DNA of 6,264 nt from Pseudomonadota bacterium (GCA_023427925.1 JAEYZS010000227.1:1-6264); one strand, 5' to 3'; positions 1 through 5,003 are shown, counted from the stretch's first letter. Numbers and translations: made by a program. The notes: a model not told the origin generated them from the letters alone.

Positions 1-152
1 CCCCAAGTGTCTACATGATTTAATTCGCCCTTGTACGACTCAATGATTTGCTTGTTTTTTTGAATTAAACTTTTTTGTTTTTCTTCAGGTGTGTCTGTTT
101 TCATAATGATAACAGTTTCATAGGGACGAATTGTTTCAATAGATCTAGCCAT
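1..152 (-). CDS. rpsF: 30S ribosomal protein bS6, N-terminal part (cut by left window edge)
   Basis: Ribosomal protein bS6 is a small-subunit protein that pairs with bS18 on 16S rRNA. I translated the reverse strand from the ATG at 152-150. The 50 visible codons begin MARSIETIRPYETVIIMK, continue with a charged helix (about residues 22-42, TPEEKQKSLIQKNKQIIESY) and end GELNHVDTW before running off the window. The RPYE-hydrophobic first strand, the helix and the strand ending in a W-G are the recognisable bS6 pattern. The start is supported by an AAGGAA Shine-Dalgarno (159-164) six bases upstream. A short extension (MARSIETI) precedes the usual Met-Arg-x-Tyr-Glu start of other bS6 proteins. 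In most bacteria rpsR and often rplI follow; here they would lie left of the window. Identification is from sequence recognition and I am confident. Confidence 0.92.
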   Translation of the reverse strand, partial: MARSIETIRPYETVIIMKTDTPEEKQKSLIQKNKQIIESYKGELNHVDTW

Positions 153-209
153 TAATAGTTCCTTTCGGTTTCCAGTCAATAAGCGCTCGAGCTCCATGAC
201 TTTGGCCCC

Positions 210-237
210 ATTACATTTTGGAGCAAGGTTAAAAGAA
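210..237 (-). promoter_or_regulatory. Candidate sigma70-type promoter for rpsF
   Basis: On the reverse strand a TGTAAT box (210-215, five of six to TATAAT) lies 16 bp from a poor -35-like TTCTTT (232-237). Transcription would start near 203 and give a leader of about 50 bases before the rpsF ATG. The -10 is reasonable and the -35 is weak, so this is a pattern match only. Confidence 0.35.
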
Positions 238-287
238 GGACTTTTTATGCCACGAAATTAGGCTCTGAGGCAACCTTTAGTTTTAAG

Positions 288-330
288 AAAAGCGGATCTT
301 CAAAACTGGCCCATCCAAAGATCCGCTTTT
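288..330. terminator. Perfect 13-bp-arm inverted repeat, terminator-like on both strands
   Basis: AAAAGCGGATCTT (288-300) and AAGATCCGCTTTT (318-330) are exact reverse complements around a 17-base loop (301-317). Because the arms begin with AAAA and end with TTTT, transcripts from either strand would form a GC-cored stem followed by a short U run, as in a bidirectional intrinsic terminator. The position is odd: it lies between two divergent genes and upstream of the putative start of both, so it ends neither. It could terminate an unseen small transcript, insulate the two promoters, or be a dispersed repeat. The structure is certain and the function is inferred. Confidence 0.55.
302..312 (+). 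repeat. 11-mer shared with the intergenic region upstream of etfB (copy 1, hairpin loop)
   Basis: AAAACTGGCCC here recurs exactly at 2416-2426 on the same strand, in the other long intergenic region. Both copies are preceded by TC plus A residues. This copy lies entirely in the loop of the 288-330 hairpin. An exact 11-mer between two short non-coding stretches is unlikely but possible by chance. Confidence 0.4.
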
Positions 331-365
331 AGCTCCTAAGCCCTAGAGATATTTGGCAATTTTTA

Positions 366-371
366 TATAAT
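366..371 (+). promoter_or_regulatory. Consensus -10 box immediately before the FHA gene
   Basis: TATAAT at 366-371 matches the sigma70 -10 consensus exactly. It lies six bases before the ATG at 378, so a normal start point (6-8 bases downstream) would fall on or next to the start codon and give a leaderless mRNA. No good -35 is present at 16-18 bp spacing (the sequence around 342-349 is CCTAGAGA). Confidence 0.4.
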
Positions 372-377
372 GAGAAG

Positions 378-1073
378 ATGGATTTGTTTATCAAAATCAC
401 CTCCGGGACGCGAACAGGAGATGTGTTTAAAATTCAATCTGCAGCCACCATTGGGAGGTCTAAGGCGGACATAAACCTTAAAGACTCCCGGGCTTCTTCG
501 CTTCACGGGAAAATTCTTGAGGAAAATGGGGACTATTTTTATGTGGATCTCAATTCCACCAACGGCAGCCTTGTTGCCGGGGTAGAAGTGAAGAAAATAA
601 AATTGATTCCCGGCCTTGTAATCACCATTGGCTCAACCAATCTCGAGATAACTACAGAATTTGAAGTTAAAAAATCTTCTAAGGCCAATTTAAGTGAGTG
701 GCGAGAAACTCTATTTAACTTTTTACAAAAACAAAACATCGATCAAACTGAGGAGGCCATTCATACTTTTCATCGTTGTCTCTTAGTCACGGTTAAGTCA
801 GGGATCCAAGCAGGTGAATCGTGGATTTTGGGTTACGGGCCTCGCAAAATTGGCCCTCTTTCTTCGGATATCTGCTTATTGGACGAAACTCTTGATGGAC
901 TGTGTTTGAAAATTCACCAAAACGATGGCGAGATTGTAGTAGAGTCTTTGGAGGGGAAAACATTTACAATTGATGGTCAGAAGAAGGGTGCCGAAGTCCT
1001 TAAAGATAAGCTGGATATACAAATTGGCAATACTTTGTTAGAGATTGGGTACTTAAATCATGAAGTTATTTGA
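378..1073 (+). CDS. Tandem FHA-domain protein (one canonical, one degenerate FHA)
   Basis: A 231-residue cytoplasmic protein without signal peptide or membrane segment. Residues 1-92 form a canonical forkhead-associated domain, a module that normally binds phosphothreonine peptides: I-G-R-S at 25-28, S-S-L-H at 40-43 and L-N-S-T-N-G at 58-63, followed by the closing strands (LVITIGSTNLEI). A charged helical linker spans about 103-132. Residues 134-228 look like a second FHA fold by strand pattern (RKIGP, LDGLCLKI, TFTIDG, LDIQIGNTLLEI). It lacks the Arg-Ser after the glycine, the Ser-x-x-His and the Asn-Gly loop, so phosphopeptide binding is doubtful there. The start is the only one that keeps the first beta strand, yet it has no properly spaced Shine-Dalgarno. 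The stop overlaps the next gene by 14 bp, so the two are probably translationally coupled. No kinase gene is in view. The domain call is firm; the role is unknown. Confidence 0.85.
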   Translation: MDLFIKITSGTRTGDVFKIQSAATIGRSKADINLKDSRASSLHGKILEENGDYFYVDLNSTNGSLVAGVEVKKIKLIPGLVITIGSTNLEITTEFEVKKSSKANLSEWRETLFNFLQKQNIDQTEEAIHTFHRCLLVTVKSGIQAGESWILGYGPRKIGPLSSDICLLDETLDGLCLKIHQNDGEIVVESLEGKTFTIDGQKKGAEVLKDKLDIQIGNTLLEIGYLNHEVI

Positions 1074-1935
1074 AAAAAAGATCGGAACATTTAAAAGTTT
1101 TGATGGTACCGAAATCTACTATGAGGTTCGCGGAGAGGGGAAGCCTATCGTGATGACCTACGGGATCGTTTGCTTAATGAACCACTGGCACCATCAAGTA
1201 AAATATTTTTCTGAAAACTATCAAACCATTCTGTTTGATTTACGAGGGCATCACAACACACCTCTCCCTCTGGATAGAGAAAATCTTTCTTTGGATGCGA
1301 TCGCAAGAGACATACCCTTGCTGCTTGAGCATTTGGGTCACGAAAAGGCTAGCCTTTGGGGACATAGCTTTGGTTGCCAGCTCCTTATTCGAGCCTATGA
1401 TATGAATCCAAAGATTTTTGAAAACATGGTAATGATCAACGGATTTGCTAAAAACCCTCTGACAAGAACATTTAAAGTCGATGCCATTCACAATGCCGTC
1501 GCTCTTGCGAAGCAGGGTCATGACCTCTTGCCGGAAACGATGTCTTATCTCTGGAAAAAGGCCATCACAAATCCAATTGCTATGAGAGTCTCTGCGTTGG
1601 CAGGTGGTTTTAATCTCAACTTAACAGGATTTCAAGATATCGAGATTTATGCAAAAGGTGTTGCAAGTATTGATTCGGCAACCTTTTTAAACTTATTCGA
1701 AAAGATGATTCGTTATGATGGAACCAACGTCCTTGATCGTATTGAGTGCCCCACGCTAATTATAGGAGGGCAAAAAGACACGGTCACTCCGACAGAATTC
1801 CAAGAAGTTCTTCACAAAAAAATTAAAGGTAGCGAATATGCTGTTGTTCCTCACGGAACCCACTGCACTCAGCTCGATATGCCAGATTTTGTAAATCTTA
1901 AAATCGAAAAGTTCCTGAAAGCTCACAATTTTTAA
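1060..1935 (+). CDS. Alpha/beta-hydrolase fold protein
   Basis: A 291-residue soluble alpha/beta-hydrolase (esterase, lipase or hydrolase class; substrate not predictable). Visible landmarks are strand b3 and the oxyanion region (KPIVMTYGI, 28-36), the D-L-R-G-H turn (60-64), and the nucleophile elbow G-H-S-F-G at 101-105 with Ser103. The acid is Asp240 in LIIGGQKDTVTP, and the base is His268 in G-T-H-C-T-Q-L-D-M-P. The triad is complete and the length is typical. A helical lid lies about 130-215. The oxyanion segment reads TYGIVCLMNHW rather than the common HGFP or HGGP. Translation starts inside the end of the FHA gene (ATGAAGTTATTTGA overlap) with no strong ribosome binding site, which suggests coupling, so substrate choice or activity may be linked to the FHA partner. 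It has no signal peptide. It ends 25 bp from a convergent gene with no clear terminator between. Confidence 0.85.
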   Translation: MKLFEKKIGTFKSFDGTEIYYEVRGEGKPIVMTYGIVCLMNHWHHQVKYFSENYQTILFDLRGHHNTPLPLDRENLSLDAIARDIPLLLEHLGHEKASLWGHSFGCQLLIRAYDMNPKIFENMVMINGFAKNPLTRTFKVDAIHNAVALAKQGHDLLPETMSYLWKKAITNPIAMRVSALAGGFNLNLTGFQDIEIYAKGVASIDSATFLNLFEKMIRYDGTNVLDRIECPTLIIGGQKDTVTPTEFQEVLHKKIKGSEYAVVPHGTHCTQLDMPDFVNLKIEKFLKAHNF

Positions 1936-1960
1936 TTCGCGCAGATGCCGCACAGATGCT

Positions 1961-2263
1961 TTATTCAGCAATCTTTAAGTCTTCGAGATTTAGCTCGAGC
2001 TGATTTGAATCTTGCTTGATTGTTTTTTTAGGCGACATCTTCACCACGTTTTTAGGTTGTGAAGATTGTCCGACGACCTCTCGGTTCAAGAAAGAATCAA
2101 GCGTCGCTTCGCCGGATTCTTCTTCGGTCTTATATATATCTGGAATTTTTAAATCCACATCGTAGGCTTGTTTTGCTAAATACTTGATGAACGCTGCCTT
2201 ACTGCTTGGAGTGGAATTTGGATTAAATCCCATCTCTTCCATGATATCCCCGATCTTTTTCAT
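1961..2263 (-). CDS. Small unrecognised protein with C-terminal clamp-binding-like motif
   Basis: A 100-residue protein I do not recognise. The N-terminal third is well ordered and amphipathic: MKKIGDIMEEMGF, then a Ser/Thr-capped helix STPSSKAAFIKYLAKQAYDV (18-36). The remainder is polar, rich in Glu, Ser, Lys and Gln, and probably disordered. It ends with NQLELNLEDLKIAE. Residues 88-93, QLELNL, fit the bacterial hexapeptide beta-clamp-binding consensus QLxLxL (known family examples are the tails or heads of Pol IV and Hda). It has no signal peptide or membrane segment. A TGAGG ribosome binding site (2269-2273) five bases before the ATG, clean codon structure and convergent placement support a real gene. 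It is probably monocistronic. The opening IGDIMEEMGF faintly recalls DciA/DUF721 starts, but the rest does not follow that family. Function is unknown. Confidence 0.75.
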   Translation of the reverse strand: MKKIGDIMEEMGFNPNSTPSSKAAFIKYLAKQAYDVDLKIPDIYKTEEESGEATLDSFLNREVVGQSSQPKNVVKMSPKKTIKQDSNQLELNLEDLKIAE

Positions 2264-2372
2264 AAAAACCTCATTGTTCTTATCGGTTAGGGCTATGGAT
2301 TGTTTGACTTTAGATGTGATGAACTAGATGTCTTCTTAGATGCGTTCTTCCTATATTTTAGACAATTTTTGG

Positions 2373-2400
2373 TTAACGTTGGGTTAAAAAAACATATAAC
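2373..2400 (+). promoter_or_regulatory. Candidate distal promoter upstream of etfB
   Basis: TTAACG (2373-2378) and TATAAC (2395-2400) are separated by 16 bp. If used, transcription would start near 2407 and give an etfB leader of about 170 bases that includes the palindrome and the DnaA-box-like sites. The -10 matches five of six bases and the -35 four of six. Low confidence, since AT-rich DNA yields such matches often. Confidence 0.25.
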
Positions 2401-2415
2401 ACGCGATGTTACTCA

Positions 2416-2426
2416 AAAACTGGCCC
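2416..2426 (+). repeat. 11-mer shared with the rpsF/FHA intergenic hairpin (copy 2)
   Basis: AAAACTGGCCC is identical to 302-312, with similar left flanks (TCAAAA versus TCAAAAA). It is immediately followed here by the palindrome at 2432-2449. Confidence 0.4.
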
Positions 2427-2431
2427 TCAGG

Positions 2432-2449
2432 AACACTAAATGTAGTGTT
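2432..2449. promoter_or_regulatory. 18-bp palindrome, operator-like
   Basis: AACACTA (2432-2438) and TAGTGTT (2443-2449) are perfect 7-bp inverted arms around AATG. The size and spacing are like a dimeric repressor site (for example TetR or GntR family regulators, which often control ETF and fatty-acid oxidation genes). No T run follows, so it is not a terminator. No cognate regulator is in the window. Confidence 0.4.
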
Positions 2450-2474
2450 GTGGTGTAGAACTGACACCTAGATA

Positions 2475-2483
2475 TGTGGATAA
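2475..2483 (-). promoter_or_regulatory. Perfect DnaA box (TTATCCACA on the minus strand)
   Basis: TGTGGATAA on the plus strand is the reverse complement of TTATCCACA, the high-affinity DnaA 9-mer. It is non-coding and about 95 bp upstream of etfB. A second near-match lies 21 bp downstream in the same orientation. Confidence 0.45.
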
Positions 2484-2495
2484 GTATGTGAGTCA

Positions 2496-2504
2496 TGTGG
2501 ATAG
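2496..2504 (-). promoter_or_regulatory. Near-perfect DnaA box (CTATCCACA on the minus strand)
   Basis: TGTGGATAG differs from the perfect box at one outer base. With 2475-2483 it forms a direct repeat (ATGTGGATA twice, starts 21 bp apart), which places both on the same helical face. Confidence 0.35.
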
Positions 2505-2513
2505 TTTTGTTTT

Positions 2514-2540
2514 TTGACCCTACAAATGTTTTGACATAAT
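2514..2540 (+). promoter_or_regulatory. Candidate proximal etfBA promoter
   Basis: Two -35-like boxes occur 17 bp apart: TTGACC (2514-2519) and consensus TTGACA (2531-2536). CATAAT (2535-2540) is a good -10 for the first, but with a short 15-bp spacer. The second has only a poor -10 (TTTAGC near 2554-2559). One of them probably drives etfBA; the exact start cannot be chosen from sequence. Confidence 0.4.
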
Positions 2541-2566
2541 CTAGGTCCTCATTTTTAGCAATGATC

Positions 2567-2577
2567 GGAGAAAAGGG
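2567..2577 (+). promoter_or_regulatory. etfB ribosome binding site
   Basis: GGAGAAAAGGG lies just before the ATG at 2578. GGAG at 2567-2570 has a seven-base spacing, which fixes this start and places it at the conserved MNILVCIKQVPDT N-terminus. Confidence 0.6.
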
Positions 2578-3348
2578 ATGAACATACTCGTTTGTATAAA
2601 ACAAGTTCCAGATACAGAAACTAAGATCAAAATTTCGCCAACTGGGGTAGATACTGCCGGCATAAAGTGGATCATGAATCCATATGATGAATTTGCGGTT
2701 GAAGAAGCCTTAAAGTTAAAAGCGGCAAAGCCTGACACGCAAGTTTATGTGTTAACAGTTGGGCCAAAAGCGCGCGCTGTTGAAGCTCTCAGAACGGCTC
2801 TCGCAATGGGCGCAGATGAAGGCGTTGTCGTTGATGCACCTGATACTTTAGATAACTACAATGTTGCTAAAGCCATCGCCAATGCTTCTAAAAACTTGGG
2901 ACAATTTGGTATTTTACTTTCTGGAAAAGCAGCAATTGATGACAATAATTTTTCAGTTGGACAAATGGTTGCAGCGTTTCTTGATATCCCTCATGTTACT
3001 TCGGTTTCAAAAGCAGACTACACAGAAAACGGTGCTCTTTTAGAAAGAGAGATCGAAGGCGGAGCCAAAGAAATTCTAGAAGTGGAATTCCCTGCTATGA
3101 TCACCGCTAACAAGGGCTTAAATACTCCTCGATATGCTTCTTTACCTGGAATTATGAAGGCAAAGAAAAAGGTTATTAAAGAACTCACACTTGCGGATGT
3201 CGGAGTGGATACAAACAACGTCAAGGTCAAGTACACTAACTTTGAAATGCCCCCAGATCGTCCAAGTGTTCAAATGATTTCTGGAGAACCTCAAGAGCAA
3301 GCACAAAAGCTCGTACAACTTTTAAGACAAGAAGCAAAGGTGATTTAA
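2578..3348 (+). CDS. etfB: Electron transfer flavoprotein subunit beta
   Basis: EtfB is the beta subunit of the soluble ETF heterodimer. It binds AMP and docks onto acyl-CoA dehydrogenases, passing electrons to the FAD in EtfA. At 256 residues it has the usual length. It shows the N-terminal ILVCIKQVPDTETKI strand-loop, the NPYDEFAVEEALKLK motif (34-48), the SGKAAIDDNNFSVGQMVAAFL nucleotide-fold segment (115-135), and the beta-subunit signature around EIEGGAKEILEVEFPAMIT (158-176). The dehydrogenase-docking recognition loop RYASLPGIMKAKKK (185-198) is nearly as in the mitochondrial protein, with Leu189 at the anchor position. This points to a classical, non-bifurcating ETF serving fatty-acid or amino-acid dehydrogenases rather than a Fix-type ETF. 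The stop codon is followed after one base by etfA, so the two are co-transcribed and probably translationally coupled. Confidence 0.97.
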   Translation: MNILVCIKQVPDTETKIKISPTGVDTAGIKWIMNPYDEFAVEEALKLKAAKPDTQVYVLTVGPKARAVEALRTALAMGADEGVVVDAPDTLDNYNVAKAIANASKNLGQFGILLSGKAAIDDNNFSVGQMVAAFLDIPHVTSVSKADYTENGALLEREIEGGAKEILEVEFPAMITANKGLNTPRYASLPGIMKAKKKVIKELTLADVGVDTNNVKVKYTNFEMPPDRPSVQMISGEPQEQAQKLVQLLRQEAKVI

Positions 3349-3349
3349 C

Positions 3350-4309
3350 ATGGCAAAAGTTTTAGTTTTTATTGAATCTGCAAATGGAAAAATTAAAAAG
3401 AGTTCTCTTGAGCTTTTATCAGCAACAACGGGAAATGAAGTTGCCGCAATTCTTATTGGCGACGGAGTAACAACAGTTGCTGAGGAGCTTAAAAAGTATC
3501 CTGTTCAGAAGGCCTTCGTATTCAATAACCCTTCTCTAAAGGATTACAATTCTGCTTTCTATCTTTCATGCTTTGAACAGGTCATTCAAAAATTTGCACC
3601 GACCCTTGTTTTGGCTTCTGGTTCTATGTCTGCAAAAGACTTATTGCCTAGAGTTGCCGCAAAATTTGATGGAGGTATCGCAGGAGACTGTATCGAAGTT
3701 AAAATTGGTACTCCTGTCACAGCGAAGCGTCCGCTTTATTCTGGAAAGTGCTATGCAACCGCAGAATTCACAGATCAGTCAAAAATCAGTGTTGTTTTGA
3801 TGAGACCAAATCAACTTCCACAACCACAAGAGGCGGCTTCAAATTGCGAAATTGTCGAAGAATCTTTCACTGCTCCGGCATCAAAAGTGAAGGTAAAAGA
3901 AGTTGTGAAAAGTTCTTCCGCAAAACCAGATCTTACGGAAGCTGGTATTATTGTTTCTGGCGGTCGAGGAATGAAGGGCCCGGAACACTTTAAGCTTTTA
4001 GAAGAACTCGCTGAAACTATTGGAGCAACTGTGGGCGCGTCTCGTGCCGTAGTGGATGCCGGATGGGTTCCTCACTCTATTCAGGTTGGGCAAACAGGTA
4101 AGACCGTTGCTCCAAATCTTTATATTGCTGCTGGTATCTCAGGCGCTATCCAACATATGGCAGGTATGGGCTCAAGCAAAGTGATCGTCGCTATCAACAA
4201 AGATCCTGAAGCTCCAATATTTAAAAAGGCAACTTACGGAATTGTTGGTGACGCATTTGAAGTTCTTCCAAAGTTAAAAGAAGAATTTGCAAAGCTTTTA
4301 CAGCACTAA
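3350..4309 (+). CDS. etfA: Electron transfer flavoprotein subunit alpha
   Basis: EtfA carries most of the FAD site and hands electrons from acyl-CoA dehydrogenases to ETF-ubiquinone oxidoreductase at the membrane. It has 319 residues, a normal size. The N-terminal domain (1-180) has the usual ETF fold (VLVFIE, ASGSMSAKDLLPRVAAKFD at 89-107). The C-terminal FAD domain (about 193-315) has the whole set of motifs: SGGRGMKGPE (203-212), SRAVVDAGWVP (231-241), QVGQTGKTV (245-253), LYIAAGISGAIQHMAGM (257-273) and NKDPEAPIF (283-291). The binding residues Arg232, Gln248, Thr249, His269 and Asn283 are present, so it should be functional. An AAAGGTGA ribosome binding site (3336-3343) lies inside the end of etfB. 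No acyl-CoA dehydrogenase or ETF dehydrogenase gene is visible in the window, so partners are encoded elsewhere. Confidence 0.97.
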   Translation: MAKVLVFIESANGKIKKSSLELLSATTGNEVAAILIGDGVTTVAEELKKYPVQKAFVFNNPSLKDYNSAFYLSCFEQVIQKFAPTLVLASGSMSAKDLLPRVAAKFDGGIAGDCIEVKIGTPVTAKRPLYSGKCYATAEFTDQSKISVVLMRPNQLPQPQEAASNCEIVEESFTAPASKVKVKEVVKSSSAKPDLTEAGIIVSGGRGMKGPEHFKLLEELAETIGATVGASRAVVDAGWVPHSIQVGQTGKTVAPNLYIAAGISGAIQHMAGMGSSKVIVAINKDPEAPIFKKATYGIVGDAFEVLPKLKEEFAKLLQH

Positions 4310-4332
4310 TCATAATTTTTTGTAAGCGAGTA

Positions 4333-4337
4333 GGGAG
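4333..4337 (+). promoter_or_regulatory. Ribosome binding site supporting a TTG start
   Basis: GGGAG lies nine bases before TTG 4347-4349. It decides for the TTG start, since the next in-frame ATG (4410) has no ribosome binding site and would remove the N-terminal hydrophobic segment. Confidence 0.5.
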
Positions 4338-4346
4338 TCTTGAGAT

Positions 4347-5003
4347 TTGAAAAAAATAAAATCAACCCTCCTCGCTTTGCTTGTTTTTGTCGTATATAGA
4401 GTTCTTTCCATGACATGGCGACAAAGTATTTCTGAAAACCGCGAACTCGACGAAGATATCAAAAGCGGCAATCCTATCATCTTTGCTTTTTGGCACGGTC
4501 ATGAGCTAGCTATGATCTCATTTTCAAAGCATTATAAGTTTGCAACAATGACCTCTATTAGCCCCGATGGACAGCTAATGGCGAAAGTCCTAAATTGGAT
4601 GGGGGCAAAAACCTCTCACGGATCTTCTTCTCGAAACGCGGTTCAAGGTTTGAAGGGGCTGATTCGACTGGCTAAGACAGGATATATCCCCGTTGTTCCC
4701 GTAGATGGGCCACGCGGGCCAATTTATGAACCAAAGCCAGGGGTTTTTGAACTTTCGCGGCTTTTGGGTGCAAAAATTTATCCTGGCGGTGTTGCGGTAA
4801 GTTCATCTTTCTTATTTAAAAAAAGTTGGAACAAGACCTTTCTTCCTTATCCCTTTGCGCGAGTTCATTTGCATTGGGCCGAATCGCTTCCGCCTATCAC
4901 TAAAGAGGTCGATCCAAGGGATCCTGAGCTTGCTAAAAAACTTAAAGATGCCATTAATGCCGCTGGTCAATCCGCTCTCAAAAAAATTGCACCCACGCTC
5001 TAG
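4347..5003 (+). CDS. DUF374-family lysophospholipid/lipid A-type acyltransferase, TTG start
   Basis: A 218-residue protein of the LPLAT-like DUF374 family. Members transfer fatty acyl chains at the inner membrane; one characterised branch, LpxJ of epsilonproteobacteria, adds a secondary chain to a lipid A precursor. A single hydrophobic segment at 7-22 anchors it to the membrane. Family landmarks are F-W-H-G (48-51), SPDGQLMAKVLNWMGAKT (72-89), HGSSSRNAVQGL (91-102), VVPVDGPRGPIYEPKPGV (116-133) and the following LLGAKIYP. The conserved His50 and the D-G-P-R-G-P block (120-125) are intact. SSSRNAV replaces the more common SSxRGG. The start is TTG with GGGAG nine bases upstream. It follows etfA by 37 bp, in the same direction and probably in the same transcript. 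A role in lipid A or phospholipid acylation is inferred; the substrate is unknown. Confidence 0.85.
   Translation: MKKIKSTLLALLVFVVYRVLSMTWRQSISENRELDEDIKSGNPIIFAFWHGHELAMISFSKHYKFATMTSISPDGQLMAKVLNWMGAKTSHGSSSRNAVQGLKGLIRLAKTGYIPVVPVDGPRGPIYEPKPGVFELSRLLGAKIYPGGVAVSSSFLFKKSWNKTFLPYPFARVHLHWAESLPPITKEVDPRDPELAKKLKDAINAAGQSALKKIAPTL

Larger units (their letters stand above)
2264..2577. other. Regulatory intergenic region between the small minus-strand gene and etfB
   Basis: This 314-bp divergent region has no plausible gene and no tRNA-like fold. From left to right on the plus strand it holds an 11-bp imperfect tandem repeat around GGTTAA (2368-2389), a TATAAC -10-like box, the second copy of an 11-mer shared with the rpsF upstream region, an 18-bp palindrome, two DnaA-box-like 9-mers, two TTGAC boxes and the etfB ribosome binding site. 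It is markedly AT-rich around 2350-2400. The number of sites suggests regulated expression of etfBA, or a DnaA-binding locus. Confidence 0.5.

Noticed and set aside
153..175. S6:S18-binding autoregulatory leader motif in front of rpsF
   Set aside because: A CCG trinucleotide (166-168 on the reverse strand) lies close to the Shine-Dalgarno, but I could not build the bulged stem with the expected loop around it.
247..261. Tiny leader peptide ATG-CCA-CGA-AAT-TAG before the hairpin
   Set aside because: Only four codons, no regulatory amino-acid run and no evidence of attenuation. The spaced AAGAAGGA upstream is probably chance.
1936..1960. Terminator between the convergent hydrolase and small gene
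   Set aside because: Only a direct repeat (CAGATGC twice) is present; no stem with a T run can be formed.
1756..1971. Minus-strand open frame of 71 codons antisense to the hydrolase end
   Set aside because: It overlaps the coding end of the hydrolase and the end of the small minus-strand gene, lacks a good ribosome binding site and resembles no protein family.
1961..2263. DciA/DUF721 helicase-loader identity for the small minus-strand protein
   Set aside because: Only the first dozen residues (KKIGDIMEEMGF) are reminiscent; the tryptophan and V-G region typical of that family is absent.
2350..2577. Chromosomal origin of replication
   Set aside because: Two DnaA boxes and an AT-rich stretch are present, but there is no box cluster and no dnaA or dnaN gene nearby.
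2413..2604. Minus-strand open frame of 63 codons covering the etfB upstream region
   Set aside because: It overlaps the etfB start, has low-complexity composition and no ribosome binding site; the region is better explained as regulatory DNA.
3573..3993. Alternative plus-strand frames inside etfA
   Set aside because: They lie wholly within etfA, whose product matches its family over the full length.
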